Of a stretch of DNA of 64,000 nt, positions 36,600-49,950 are shown one piece after another. Source of the DNA: Lycocorax pyrrhopterus obiensis (taxonomy: Eukaryota > Chordata > Aves > Passeriformes > Paradisaeidae). The stretch is from positions 18,956,494-19,020,493 of the forward strand of contig JACSVZ010000002.1 of the NCBI GenBank assembly GCA_014706295.1, given 5' to 3'. A model generated the notes under the pieces. The model was not told the origin of the DNA and searched no databases. It saw only the letters and a program-made list of their open reading frames with translations. The position numbers and the translations under genes were made by a program. Position 1 is the stretch's first letter, and each line of letters opens with the position of its first letter.

Positions 36600-37860
36600 T
36601 TGATTTGATGAATTGGAGAGTTGGCAACATTGCGTTTTTCTTTCCAGTTTCCTTAGCACCTGCAATTGCCCTTCCCTTCTCCCTAATGCTTCTGTGCTGC
36701 TTGAAAATTCTGTCTACTCTCTTACCCTTGACCTTATTGCTAGTTCTCTGTTTGACAGTCTCTTCTTCAGTCTCCTTTAGTCCCTGGAAATTGCACTTCA
36801 GACTCTGTAGCAACAGTTTTTACCTGGCCACGTCATAAAAGACCTTTAACACTTGTTGTACCTGGGTATTTTTGATGGCATGAGAATCATTAGTCACATG
36901 TATGGAAAATTCTTTTTTTCTTCAGGCTTCACAATGTTTGTTTTTTCATCCCCTCCCCCCCCCGCCCCCCACGTTTGGGCATGGGTTTTGCCAGTTTTTG
37001 TGGCATCCTCTAGTGCCTTACATGCTGTTTTATTTATGATGTAGGGAAGAGAATTCCATCAGGCCTCTCCTTGTCTGACTTGGTACCATCCCTGGGTAAC
37101 ATTGTTTCATATTGGGACTGTATGTGATAGGTGTGTATAAGGGTTTAATAGATGAGCTTCCCTCCTTACCTTAAACTTTTCCAATGGCATTCTGCTAACA
37201 AAATGTAAACATGGCCAAACATGTCCACCTCTTTTCTCCAAGCTCTTGTATTTCTGCATTTCCTTGAGGGCCACTGTCTTCACCTTCTGTCCTGTGTAAG
37301 CAAAACTGTTGTATGTAACTTCCATACCTCTTCTTTCTCCCCCAGTTTGATATGATTTCCTACCACATTTCACTCATTGCATCTCCAGTAGTGTCCCCCT
37401 TGTCTCTGTTTCTGTTTTGAAACTGTTGTCTTGGCTTTGATGATTTGTTTGGCACCTTTTATTTACTTGGATGTCCATTTCTCCATCTTTTGCCTCTCTC
37501 CAACCTCTCTAAATGTGACCAGGAGTTGCCCTATTTTGTCTCTGGTTTTGACTTTACCTGCTGGATGGTGCATAACTATTAATTCCTTTTACATTCCCTC
37601 CAATTCCACCCTTGTCTTTCCAGTCTTGATTCCATTCTCATTCAAACCCCTCCTTTGTGAACAAGCATTCAGAAGGGCTTTTAAATCCTGGGTTTTCTGT
37701 TGCATTTTCATTAAGGCTTACTTTAAGAAGTAAAATGAGTCAGGAAATACAGAAAGTAAGCAAAAAGTAACTCCTAACCTTGACTACAACATTCCTGCCT
37801 TAGTCTCTCTTCCAACTGCTTTGACCTTCATTACTGCTTCTTCCTGTGTCGTCTATATAG
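36600..37860. other. Pyrimidine-rich intronic segment, unidentified
   Basis: For about 1.2 kb the + strand is markedly C/T-rich, producing several chance-looking hydrophobic frames rich in Leu/Ser/Phe. It includes a near-pure C run at 36951-36970. The strand asymmetry could reflect an old antisense insertion, but I could not match it to a family. Confidence 0.4.
36951..36970 (+). repeat. C-run, possible i-motif/G-quadruplex
   Basis: Twenty bases that are all C except one T and one G (CCCT, nine C, G, six C). The minus strand could form a G-quadruplex. The length is likely variable and error-prone in assembly. Confidence 0.75.
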
Positions 37861-40800
37861 ATTATAAACAACTGTATCAAGGACTGCGTTTTTCTTGCAC
37901 AGTACTGGCACACTGTGGGTGTTCTATAAAGAGAAGATGGTGACGAGGATTTAGCAAATTTAGTACATTTTGAGATTTTATTTTAGTGTTTGACAGATTC
38001 TTTTTTTTAGTATTCCATTAGCATTTTCTTAGTCTAATAGGATGACTCCTGCGGTATGCACCTTGCAATTAAAGTCTATGGATTTTAAACTCTTTTTTTT
38101 TTGCTTAGAATTTTTTTTATAAATAGAATTTTCTGTCCAGCTTGCTGCTAATAGCAGCAAACAGTATGTTCTCATCCAATCCCCTCACTCAAGCTTTGAA
38201 TTTTCCTAAATCACATTAAGTCCAGTAACTTCATTATTGAACTCTGAGATGTCCTTGGGTGATACATGAAATAGTATTTGACTTCCACACTGAATCAAGA
38301 AAGGAAGAGTTTCACAGTAACTTCTGTTTGAATGGCTCTCACTAGACGTGGACATGGGATTATAAGCAGTTTAATATGGTTGTATACTTGTGTTTGTTTC
38401 AAACAGTAATTCCTACTGAAAAACAGAGTATCTGTTCAGAGTTTGGGGAGAATAGAGCAGAGATTCTGGGAAAAGGCTACTTCTGGATTGAGGACATCAA
38501 GAAATGTTAGAATAAAACCTGAGGAGGATCACAAAATTCAACTGGTTCATGAAGCTTGAAGTTAACGGAGCTTCCACATACTCTCTGTAGGCATTAAAAC
38601 ATGCAGAAGCAAATGTGTGTATTAGAGGTCAAGACAGATGAAGCTAGAGATGAATTTTAAAGAGTGGCAAGGGGAAAAACAGGTGAAAAATCAGGCAGAA
38701 GTGGAGTCAGGCTGCAGCGTGTGAGAATAGTTGTTTTGATCTGCAGTAAGCTGTGTTGACGTACACTTTTTTGTCAAACACACCTTAAACACGTATTTTT
38801 TCCTAGCCAGTGTTCTGTGTGTGTGCTGTGGCTGTAAGATGTGTACATCGGAGAATTGTGGAGGGGTTCACTAATTCCTAAGGCAAAATCATGGTATTGA
38901 TTTAACTTTAGTTTCTATTGGTACAGGTACACAAGCTGAATTTGTTTTCCAGTTTTGAATATTTTTCATGTATAAGATCCAAGTTTACCTTTAAAGTATG
39001 CAGGGAATGGAAATTTCCACTGTCAGATTTTCCTTGCAGTGAAATAGCTTGCCTCCCACACTCTGTAGTAGTATTATATTCACAGTCCTACACAGGATAT
39101 GCCTGATCTGTTCCTTCATCACATCATGCTCAGACAAGGGCTGAGGTGGAGCTTTAGATGTCACTGTAGAAGTACATGTAGATTTGCATTGTTTCTGTGG
39201 CTCACTGAGCTGTCCCTTGTGGAAGACTTGAAATACTGTGCCAGTATCACTCACAGAACGTAACTATGGAATGGTGGAAAACAGATTTAGTAAGATAAAG
39301 TCCTACAGAATTCATTCTCTGTGTAAGATCCTGTAAAATGTGGGGCCTACTTATTTGTCTTTATAATACATGGAAAAAAGTGCACACCCAGAGGGAAATT
39401 GCCACTAGGTAATCAGGATTTTCCAGCAGTGGCTTAAATAAGCTAAGACATTCAAAGTCTTGTGTTTTGCAGTTTTGTATTGTACTCCAAGGTAACATCA
39501 CCTGTTTTAAAGATGGTAGAAACTAATTTTTTACATATTAACTATGGATGACTATCTGCAGTGTTGGAAGATTCTATGTTTTATTTTTAGTGTTCTCATT
39601 CTGAAAGTGATTTTGAGTTGACTTTAGACATGCAACAGTGTTTTCTTTATTTCTTCTTAGTCCTAGATTAAAGCTAATACAGCCTGGGGAGAAGACAAAG
39701 CAAAGAAATGCAGACTAGAGCACAGTTAACTCCATTTTTGAATGTGATGTTTGCATTTTAAGGTTAGACACTGCATATGTGCAGTGGAAGTTCTTGGAAA
39801 GTCTTAGCAATTGCTGAGCTGCCTTGAATGGTAAAGGTTTAGAAAATGTGGGTATGTCTATAGCTGCCCTGCTATGAGAAAAGCTGAAAAGCTGTTGCTC
39901 CTGCTGGGTGTTGCTTTACTGCTGGGTGCTCAGCAGTTGGGACAATGGGGTGTATTATTTCAGTAGGGGCAGGGCATTTGTAAAAGTTTCTAAGCCACTC
40001 TTATTGAAACAGAAACTGAGTTCCTTTTGTTTCATTTTTTCCCTTGTAAAAATAGATGACGTCTTTCTTTTCTTAATTTCACTTTGAATGCTTATGACTT
40101 AGAAATCTCACAACTTTTTGTCTGCTACACTCAGAAGTTATTTCTGTGAATCTTTATAAATTATTCTGTGTGTAATTGTAATCAGCTGCATTGTTGGAAA
40201 ACTTGTGTTAAATGTTGCTTGCTGCATGTCTGTGATTTATGGTGACTGCAACAATTCATGGCTCGATACCGGCTGGGGGTATCAATGAGAAATTGCAAGG
40301 GTGTTACTTCACTGAGCTGCATTTGACCATTTTCCAGCTACTCTCATTTTCAACTGATGTCAGAGGAGTACAAGGTTTCTCAGGCATGAGATAATGTTAC
40401 AGCCTTGGCATAGTGACTAGATGCATGGGCCAGACTGGCTGCTGCATTTTCCCATGGAAAAAGATGCAAAATTCTATCATCACACAATTAACAAAAAATA
40501 TGCACAAAATTGATGGAAACCATGCATGTTCCTTTTAGGGCACATGTTGGTCTGTGTGAGTATTCAGTGATTATGGTGGTGAGATGGCATGATTGTCTAC
40601 TAGGAATGTGCCACCATGGTATAAACTGTAATGGCTGCAGTTTAAATGCTTGAGTTGTCTCTGTATGTTTGGCACAGTTTTAGTATTACTGCTTCCAGCT
40701 GTTTAGCATTGAGCATTAATTTTTGAGATTGTTAGATGCTGTAAATTAGAATGCTGTCTTTCTTGTTTGAAACAGTTACAAAGGAAATGAAGTATCTCTA

Positions 40801-43800
40801 CTGAAATGCTTTTTCATTAAGTTAATGTAATTTAACAACACATTATGCACAAGAAGCCAAAAATGCAACTACAGGATTGTTTAACAATTAGTAAACCTTG
40901 CATGAATAGACACTGGGAGAGACTGGAGAAAGATAAGTGTTGCTTCTCTCTCAGATTTCTAGTAGAATGATTTTATGATGATTTAAAATACAAGATTAAA
41001 TCACTTCTTAATTTGGATGAGTTTGAAAGAATGAAAAATCCAAGAAAGTTATAAAACAGTTGATGACATCCAGAAAAAGACAAGCACAAAAGGTCAGAGA
41101 AATTTTGCATGATTCAGTGTATGAATAATACATTATTTTCCAGAGAATATTTTATGAAGTGATTGTCCTTTGTTATGTTTATGTGTGAGAATTGGGTTTT
41201 GTCACCAGCAAGAAGAATTCATTTTCCTGTAGCTTTTTCTTAAATGCTAATTTATTGGAATGAAAGATGCCAAAGTGACAGATCTGAAGAATGAAGCCCT
41301 CTATTTATCTTCTGAATGGATGGAGCACGAGTAGCAGTGAAGCCTTTCTCATGCTCTTTTGCCAGTGTGCCACAATCTTTTTACCATATCCTGAGCATAT
41401 TTTTACCAGTGAGAGGTGCTTATTCATTCCATAGTTTCCTTAATGGACTACCAAGGGTATCAATTTGTGACAAGTGAACAGTAGCTTTACAGCTTGGATA
41501 CCTGCCCAGTAGGAACAGAAACTACCAACTCTTTCACACAGGCCATAGGACAACTGTCAGAGCAGTGAATTAGTGTCACTGCAGATAGGAACTGTTTGCA
41601 GTTGAGCAGAGGGAGGACAGAAAGATCCTAGTCTTACCACCAACCATCTTAACATTTAGCTCCACTTTAGCTCACTTGTCTTCACACTGTGCAATAATTT
41701 TTAAGACACTAAAGTTGCTGTACTACAGATGCTGCTGTAAAGTAATAAGTAAATAATAAATGAAATAGTTTTTGTCTGTGTGTTCTCTCAGTGTCCTTTT
41801 GTCTGCTCTGTATGAGCTTGATATGAGTAGTACCAGTGCTTTAAAAAATGTAGCACTAGAAAATAGGATTGTTGTGGCTTAGAACTAGCATTTACATTCC
41901 AGTTTTAATTGCAGTGTTATTCATGGTTTGGTTATGGTTCCTGAATTTAATTCCTTGGTCCTGCATACATTCAAATAGAAATAAGAAAAAAACATTGCAG
42001 AAGAGAGCATGAAAACTGGAATCCTGTATAAAACATGACTAAGATAAAAGCAATACTTGTTTAGATTAGTTTGCTTGAACATTCAGGTAGTATAGCTTTC
42101 CATGTTCTTAACAATTGTTCCTGTGTCTAGCACCACATCACACCAGTTATTCTACAGCAGATTTCTTTCTGTGAGTCTTGTCCAGGCTTGTTAAGACTTG
42201 CACATTGAGTTGGAAACTCTCCTAATTCCCTCCTACTTCCAGCTCCCTTGTTGTCAGCTATGTGCTCCAAATGCAGGCACAATTCTGTCCCCTCAAACTG
42301 GTTCTGGCTTGCACAAAACCCAGTGCCTAACTCAGGAGAGAAGCTCATGAGGCCTGTGTTTCACAGCCCTTTGCAGAGTGACTGTATGGGCATGCTCAGA
42401 AAAGTGAAGTTTAATTAACAAGGGGGTGAATTTGTAACATATTAATTAAATCAGATTAAACTAGGCCACTTTACTTATGAATGAAAATGTCCACATGGGG
42501 TTTAATATGTTTTAACTAATGCATTTTGAACTCACACTTGAATTCAATTTGGCTCAGCATTCACAATTTTCCCTGCACAGATGTGCCCATAGAATTTTAA
42601 ATAAGAAAAAGATTTGATGCAATTTCTAAGAAAGGTCCACCCCTACTTCACCCCAAGAATTAGATCTGCAAGTTTTATCTGTCAGTGAATGAAAATATTC
42701 ATGGAAGCTAGATACTGAACAGAGTTGGTGTGGTGTTCCTTATGCTATGGGCAATTTCTGATCCTGACAAGAAGGATTTTGGAAACCAGGTTTCTGTTTC
42801 AAAGCAAGCTGAGCTACCATATTTCGCTCTTTGTGCACTCTAGGTACCAGTAAGGGAACATTTGGGATGCTACGCTCTCATACTTAAGCAGTGTGTGGTT
42901 TTTTTTCTTTTTTTGTTTTTTCCTACCTCCCAAGTAAAAGTCTAAAACATAGACTCATTCTGACTGTGTTGATCTCTGACTCAATGAATGTTGAAATACT
43001 TCATGAAAAGTCAGGTGTCTCTGAAGAGAGAAAGATTAAATGAGACCTCTCCAGAGTACTTAGTGATGCAGCAGTTAAGGCAAGACGGTGTCTAATAATG
43101 CTTTGTGTCAAAGAAAATTACAGCTCAAGAAGGTGAGGAAGTGTTTCTTAAAAAAAAAATATTTACATTCAGTTTGCTCAGAAATTATATTTTAAAAATT
43201 GGCTCTTATTGAAATGAAAAAATAATTTTTGCAGTCATCAGTTTTAGTGAAGAAAGTTAATAGATTTGGAATGAAAAAAACTGTACTCATAAGACACACA
43301 AGCTAAACCTAACAGAATTATTTTTTTCTGTTTTAACAGTAGAGAGAGGGGACAGTTTACTTGCTGTTTTTTAAAAACTTGTAAGCATACAAATACGGGG
43401 TAATTGTTGCATTTTTATACAGTATCTGAATGAGATTGACATTGGGGATCTTGACTAATACTACTGATTTCTTATTTCATAGACATAGCTAGTAAAACAA
43501 TTTTGTATTATTCGTTTGTAGTAACTATGGTTAGAATACTTCTAAAAAGAACATAAAAGATACCTAAATTGTGTGAAGCTTTTAAATAACATTTTTAAAA
43601 CATTGTTTTTGTAGTTATCAAATTACACTTTCTTCATAGTCACAAGTAGCCATTTTTGTCTGTTTCACAATGCCAGAAGTTTTGAAATTCCCATTCTGCT
43701 GTCTTTGCTGGCTCTTCTTTTATTTCTCTGTTCTGAGAAGACAAACATTTTCTGGGGACTGATTTTCCCATTATTTATATTTGAGTGAGGGAAATTCATT

Positions 43801-46800
43801 TTAGCAAACTCTGTTATAGCAGCCTTCTGATTCACCTTACTTCTTGTTTAAAAGGGAAATAACAAAACCTTTTATTGTTTAACTATGTAGAATCTGTTTT
43901 TCCTCATGTAATTGTGAGGAAATTGAGCTATAATAATGGGTTATCCAGACAACGTCAGCGTTTGTGGATGTCAAGCACCACAGACCACAAGCATCTGTTC
44001 ACAGTAGTTCCCCAACAGTATCTGTATCTTTACACTATTTAAACATTAACTGTCTTGTTTTTCATAAATCTCATTAAGTTTCTAAAAATCCCTATGCGTA
44101 CACATATTTTAAGAGTTTTTCCTGTAGGAAGTTGGAATTTTCAGCTGTATATTGTTCTGGAATCATTGAGCAAATTGTTTGTAGTTGTGGCATTAGTTTG
44201 GGTGTTGCTTTGTGATGAGTTTTAAGTTGATCCCAGACTGCATTGCCGTTGAAAGCCTCAGTTTTGTCCTCCCTTCTACTGCTTCCATCACTTTCACCTT
44301 TTTTTAGGATCAGTACTGCTGCTTGTGGGCAACATGACTGGCAGTGCTGAAATGAGAGGGACATGGGGATTACACAGCAGGGTGGTGAGGCAGAGGTGGT
44401 GATGAATCCCGTGTTTTGATGGTAACATGGTGTTAGGTTCATGCATTGATCTAAGCTGATTAAGAAACTAGACTTTAAGCCTATTTAAATTATTGTAATT
44501 TCAGCTGAGTATGTGGCTTGTAGTTACCGCCCTAATTTCAAGTGGAATAGTGGTCCAGATAACTTCAGTACATGTGAAGATGCTTCAGTCAAAGCAGTAG
44601 CAAATAAAAGTTATGTGATCTTAGTGGGATCCCTTTGGCCCTCCTGCTGTTTGTTTCCATGTGCCTCTCAATTATTTCCTACTTGCAGAAAGCATGTGCT
44701 GTGTTAGCAGGGAGTAACTTTTCTTTTTTTTCAATGCATGTGTTGGACACCCCACCACCTGCTGACCAGGTTTTTGAACTACCATATTGCTTCTGGCTCT
44801 TTCTGAATTGTTTCCGCATTAGGAGATTCTGTGTGGAGTGAGCAGATGGACAGGATTTTCCAAACAGCCTCAAGAGCAGCTATGGTGAAGTGCACTCTGA
44901 CTATAAAGGATGAACATTTAGGCAGCTCGTGGGCTCTAACTACCCTGACTTCTCTTACTGTGCCTTGGCTTGACCACATACACATACCTTAAGAGCAGTT
45001 ATAGTGGAAAACACTGAGATTATGGCACTGCTTTGAGCCGTCAAGTTAGACAGAATCCTTCTTTTTCCTCCTCCAAATCAAATTAATTCCATCTGCCGTT
45101 TCTTCTAATTCCCAGTGGTTTTTATGAAATAAAATCTTAAGTTTCTAATCTAAGAACTAATTGTAGATTAATAGCATCAGTATGTAACAAAGAGACGGAT
45201 TAATGCAGGCCCACACATTCACTTTTCCTTTTTGATTACAGTTCTGTATTGGATGGATCTCTCAGGACTGCTACCAAGATGTAACATAGTCAGAAAAGTG
45301 TTTATACAGTAATGAGGGAGGTGTGGGGGTTTTTTCCATGCTCATAGCTTGACTAGATTTCTGATTTTTAAAAAATTCTGTGTTACAGTCTTGCTAACAG
45401 TCTTATTGCAGTTTTGATGAATTGCAGTATTTGTTATTGGGGGCATGGGAACGATTTAGAGTAACTATAGATAGTTTTGCAAGAAAATCAATGAGGTTTG
45501 TGTTTTCTGTTGGTTTACTTTTGTGTTCAAGTGTTGACAGTTACTTGTAAAATGTAAGTAAGGCCTACTATTGGAACAGTATTCCTGAACCATATTTTCA
45601 GTGTCCTGAATTTGTTACATACTACAATTTCTTGTGTCTTTTCTGTTTGTTTAATTGAAGGCATTTCTCTTAGCAGCTTTCTAAACGTGAAAGTGTCTTT
45701 GCTTGTGATGCATGAATTTACATCCGTCTCAGAAAGGTAGTGTTGAAGTGGTGGTCTGATTATGATTAGTGTCTTTTCTCATTAATCAGACTGTGCTGCT
45801 TTTCTCTTTGTGTATCTCTGCTTTTCATTAGTGTAAGTGTTTAGTACTCTATGCAAGCTCTGTATGACGCTGGAGGAAATATCTGCAGCTTGGCTCATGT
45901 TTGCTCTTAAATCTTTTGCTCTGCTATTACTTTGGTCTTGTAGGGATGGTCCTTCATAATTTCCTATATTGTCTATATGTGTTCAACCATCCTTGATATT
46001 AGTAACAGATTAGACCTTCGCTGTCTGCCACAAGATCTTCTAAATAATTCCACTGGGATTAACATCCTACCAAAGAAGAAAGAGAACTTCTTGAAGAGGG
46101 AGAAGACTATTTAGAGAACTGGAAAAACAACAAACCAAGGTTACTCTTTTGTGTCCTTCTCTGTGAGAGAAAGAGATGCTAGTTCATTATCTTTCTTCAC
46201 ACAACAGACTTTTCAAGACAGAACTGCTTTTATCTTTTCAGCATTTCGTTGGCATGTGGCCTAAAAAACCTCCTGTGTGAATTTGGAATTTAGGCTTAAG
46301 AAAAGTAAATACTTCCTTGAACTGGAGTGTTTAGAATTCAGTCCACTTTCTAACTCTTCTCTGTCACTGTGCTAGTTTGAGAGCTGGGCAAATAATTTTT
46401 TGACAGGACACCTCTTAAGCTTAATGACAAAATACTGATGCTCAGCATCTGTACCGTGTCTTTTCTCAAAGGAGTGACAATAGTAAATGCAAACACTGAA
46501 ACACATTCAGTTATCCAGTCAGTTCTGACTCAGTGGATTGTCTTTTACTTCTCTGGAGCAAAGAGGTCTCTGCCTGGCTGAACTGGTGTCTGGTGGGATT
46601 TGCTGCTGTGGAGCTCCTGAGCAATGGAGCATGGACTTGTCTGTGTTGTCTCTTCTGGGCACGGGTGGCAGAGCTATGCCTAGAGGGAGGAAAGATGGGA
46701 CTGAATTTGTAACTCCCAGTTCATTCCCAACTACCAGGCTGGCCATGGGAGTCTCTCTACCCTGGATTTTTAAATAGTGACGTCATGAAGGCCTGTTAGG

Positions 46801-49639
46801 AGGAGCTAGACAGCATTGTTTTAAGCTTCCTAAGCTGGAAGTGAAGCTGGAAGTCTGCCTTAAAGTTAACTGCCCTGTTCAGCCAGAGATATTGGCTGTT
46901 CTGAAAGAGGCTCATGGAAACAGTTAAAAAGCCTTTCCTGGGTGGAAGGAGTGCAGATTTGTCTGTAGCTAGTGACTCAGCCAAATGTCAGACCAGATTG
47001 TTTTCAAGCTGATTAGCAAATCTCTCCTTGATGGACATGATGATGGACAAATCGGTCACTGACTCTCTTCAGATCTATCAAATTGAAGCCAGTATCCTTG
47101 CATTGGTATCATTAGTGTCATCAAACAGTGCCACTAATGAATAGTGTTCCACTGTGTAACTCTCTTTCTCTGACTTGTTTAAAGAATTTGGTAATTTATT
47201 TGGGATACTGATGACTCTCCTTAATTGCACTAAGCAGGACTTTATTTTTCTTGCAGTAGGACAGGAGAGACTCCTCATTAATATGGAATGGTTAATTTTT
47301 ACTGCTAAATAACCAGACCAACAGCAACTGCAGCTGTTAGACTTCAGATCACCCCTTTGCTTGGAAAGCAATTAAAATCAAAGTTTTGAGAAAGGAGAAA
47401 CCTGTCTTGCTGTTTCTGATTTTAAAGTGCATAAGATAAAAATGCTGCCATAAAAAAAGGATGAGAAGGCCTGGCACTGAATTGGTATTCACTCCCTACA
47501 ACCCATTTAATGTGTAGTAGATAGAATAAAGGTTGCTGCTTATTTATGACAAGCTTGGCAGAGCAGCAGTATGCATTAGAAAGTGAACACTTTTGCTGAA
47601 ATACACTATGAATTATAGTTAGTCATTTGAATTGACTTGTAACATGTATTTTTAAAATACATCTAGTTGGTATATTCTTTGTAATATAAAGCAAGCAATA
47701 AATACTTTTATTTATAATGATGTAATAGTATAATTGATAGTATTAAACATATCTATATCAGGCAGTTATCAGAAATTTTCATTCATTTTGCTGTGTCAAG
47801 TGAAAATATAAAAGCGTTCATCTAAATTAAAGTGCGGATAACTTTCAGTGTGTTGTGTCAAATTCTGTTTCATTACAGGTCAGTGTCCGCTTCTGTATCT
47901 TTGGCTCCAGTTGTCAGTATCTTATACTGGATTATTGTTAGTGACTTAGTGACTACATAGGCAGGTGTAAATCTCTGGCATGTGCCCTAGCATGCTATTA
48001 GTTGGAGACTGTGGAAACATTACACAAAATATCTTTGAGTAGGGTGGTTAAATTTCCAAAGGAGAAATACTATTTCTTGAACAGCTATACCATTAATATT
48101 GATGCTTGGACTCTGGTATGTCGTTCTTCTGTGAGTAATGAATCCTTATGATCTTCGTGCACATTCATGATGACAACAAAAATGACTGTCTAAACATGGA
48201 AATTAGGCTCTCTATCACCTCTTCTGTTGTTGCTGTTCCTTTGTCATGACCCAGGGCTTATGGAATTGAGTTTATTAGAGCTGGAGTTGTGTAGTTTTTT
48301 TTGTGGCTGTTTTAAGCTTTTCAGCCCTCTTTTCTAAGCCGCTGTCTGGTTCAGGGTCTTTTTGATCCATTTCCTCTCTCTTACATATTGCTGATAAGGG
48401 GGCTGGAATTATACCCCATCATTTGGCTATTCAGTGTACTTGGCATCTTCGAGGAGTGAGCCCTAAAATAGCTGTTGAGAGATTTTCTTTAGCAATAATA
48501 GTGATATTTTGTTCACAGACTTATTTTCTGCTTTTAGGAATTAGATGCTCCCATTCCAAAAAACATGCTGATTTTGGAGACTGTGTTCTGTTTGCTTTGA
48601 GCAGCCACACATCTCACTTCATCAGTTAATAAAAAGGAAGTGTTGAATTTTGATAGTTAAAAGAAGCTGAACCACTGATTGAAGTTGCCATTCCTGTAAG
48701 AGCTCCATTCACAGGCTTCAGAAGGCAAAATTCTAGGGGTATGCTCTGTTTGTAGGGAATTAGAAGGAAATTACATCGTTCAAGAGAGACATCATTGTGC
48801 AAAAGGTGCAGATTGTAGCTGGCATTAGAGCTGCAAATAATTGCTTTGATTTGTTGACTTACAATTGTAAGGCGGGGGAGAGAAAAGCACTGCTGATGTT
48901 TCTTCATGCAGCCTCCACTGGAAACTCTTGGTGCATGTTGTGTGTGTCTCAGTTGACACTGTTCTACTGCTGTTATTGTAAACAAGCAAACTCAAACCAG
49001 CTGGGACTCCGCCCCTATATGTATTGTGTACGATATTACTTTGTCTCATACTAAGAAAACGATTGTTTCCCTATTTGGCTTTGCACAACAGTGAAAGATT
49101 TATGCTTCTTTCTGTCTGAACGAAGATTACCTATTGTGCTTTTTCCGGAAAGGAACCTGAACAGGGTTCAAATTGCTGTGTGCCAAAGGAGTTAGTTAAG
49201 TGAGCTAAACTCAAAATTAAGGACGTCCATGAGAAATAGTTTGTGAAAATAATCTATTATACTTACATAAAAAAAATTATAGAAACTAAAGACAATATTG
49301 AAACAGCAGCCTGTATCCAGGGCTGAGGTATTAAACCACATCAGTTCTCTTACCTGTCTGTTAATAAAACAGAGACTGCGGTGTAGGTCCCAGCTGTATT
49401 TTCTTCTGTTTATCTGTCCCCTTATAAATACTATTCATACCCTGTGTATCCTTTCCTCATGGATATATTTATAAATGGGAAGAATGCCTCCAAACCCCTG
49501 TTTGTCAGCTCCTGTATTTCACCAAGCTCTGCTTTAAGAGTTGAGGATTACAGTCTTGCAGGGGGTAAAGAGGGGACTGTGTTGTTACCTGGGATTCCTC
49601 TTTCCCTGGAGGCTGTGCTAAAGTGTTGAGTAAAGACCA
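37861..49639. other. Intronic DNA, no gene seen
   Basis: AT-rich intron sequence without a recognised repeat or exon. Slightly GC-richer patches at 42130-42380, 44090-44440 and 46520-46980 carry open frames up to 116 codons (44092-44442, minus strand). These lack any domain, signal or similarity I know. Confidence 0.6.
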
Positions 49640-49950
49640 TGGAAACAGCCATATGGAGTCAACCAGAGCTCCATGTAGTGCGTATCCTATTTGTAACAGT
49701 AGCCCCAGGAAAGACTGAGGAAAGACTGTCTGAATATGTCAAGGACTCTGGAGATTTTTGTCATATATTCCTAGTTTCCAGCGCTCTGTGATATAGTGCT
49801 TCCTCAGTTAAAGTTCTGTCTTTATGTTAAACTGTTCTGAATGGATTTTTTTTTTTTAAATTGTTTAATAACTTGTTAAATCCAACATCTGGCTTCCTTT
49901 ATGTTCTGTTCCAGCACCAACCCTATATTACTCATATGGAGTTAGGGGTG
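49640..49950 (-). repeat. Ancient CR1/L3-like LINE 3' UTR fragment, antisense to NEBL
   Basis: The + strand shows 'gccatatggagtcaacca' (49649) and 'gcgtatcctatttgtaacag' (49680). These correspond to the widespread reptile/bird repeat phrase built around 'gccatactgggtcagaccaa...cagtatcctgtc'. Next come 'tttccagcgctctgtg' (near 49775) and 'ctgttctgaatggatttt' (near 49831). This is the antisense of the 3' UTR of an old LINE. It is heavily decayed and the right boundary is uncertain. An 11-bp exact tandem duplication (AGGAAAGACTG twice, 49707-49728) lies within it. Identification is by remembered consensus. Confidence 0.55.

Noticed and set aside
36605..36838. Hydrophobic 77-codon frame resembling a membrane peptide
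   Set aside because: The Leu/Ser/Phe richness is explained by pyrimidine-rich DNA on the + strand, not by a membrane protein.
44092..44442. 116-codon minus-strand frame
   Set aside because: No recognisable domain, start context or transcript signal; length is within chance expectation for a long intron.
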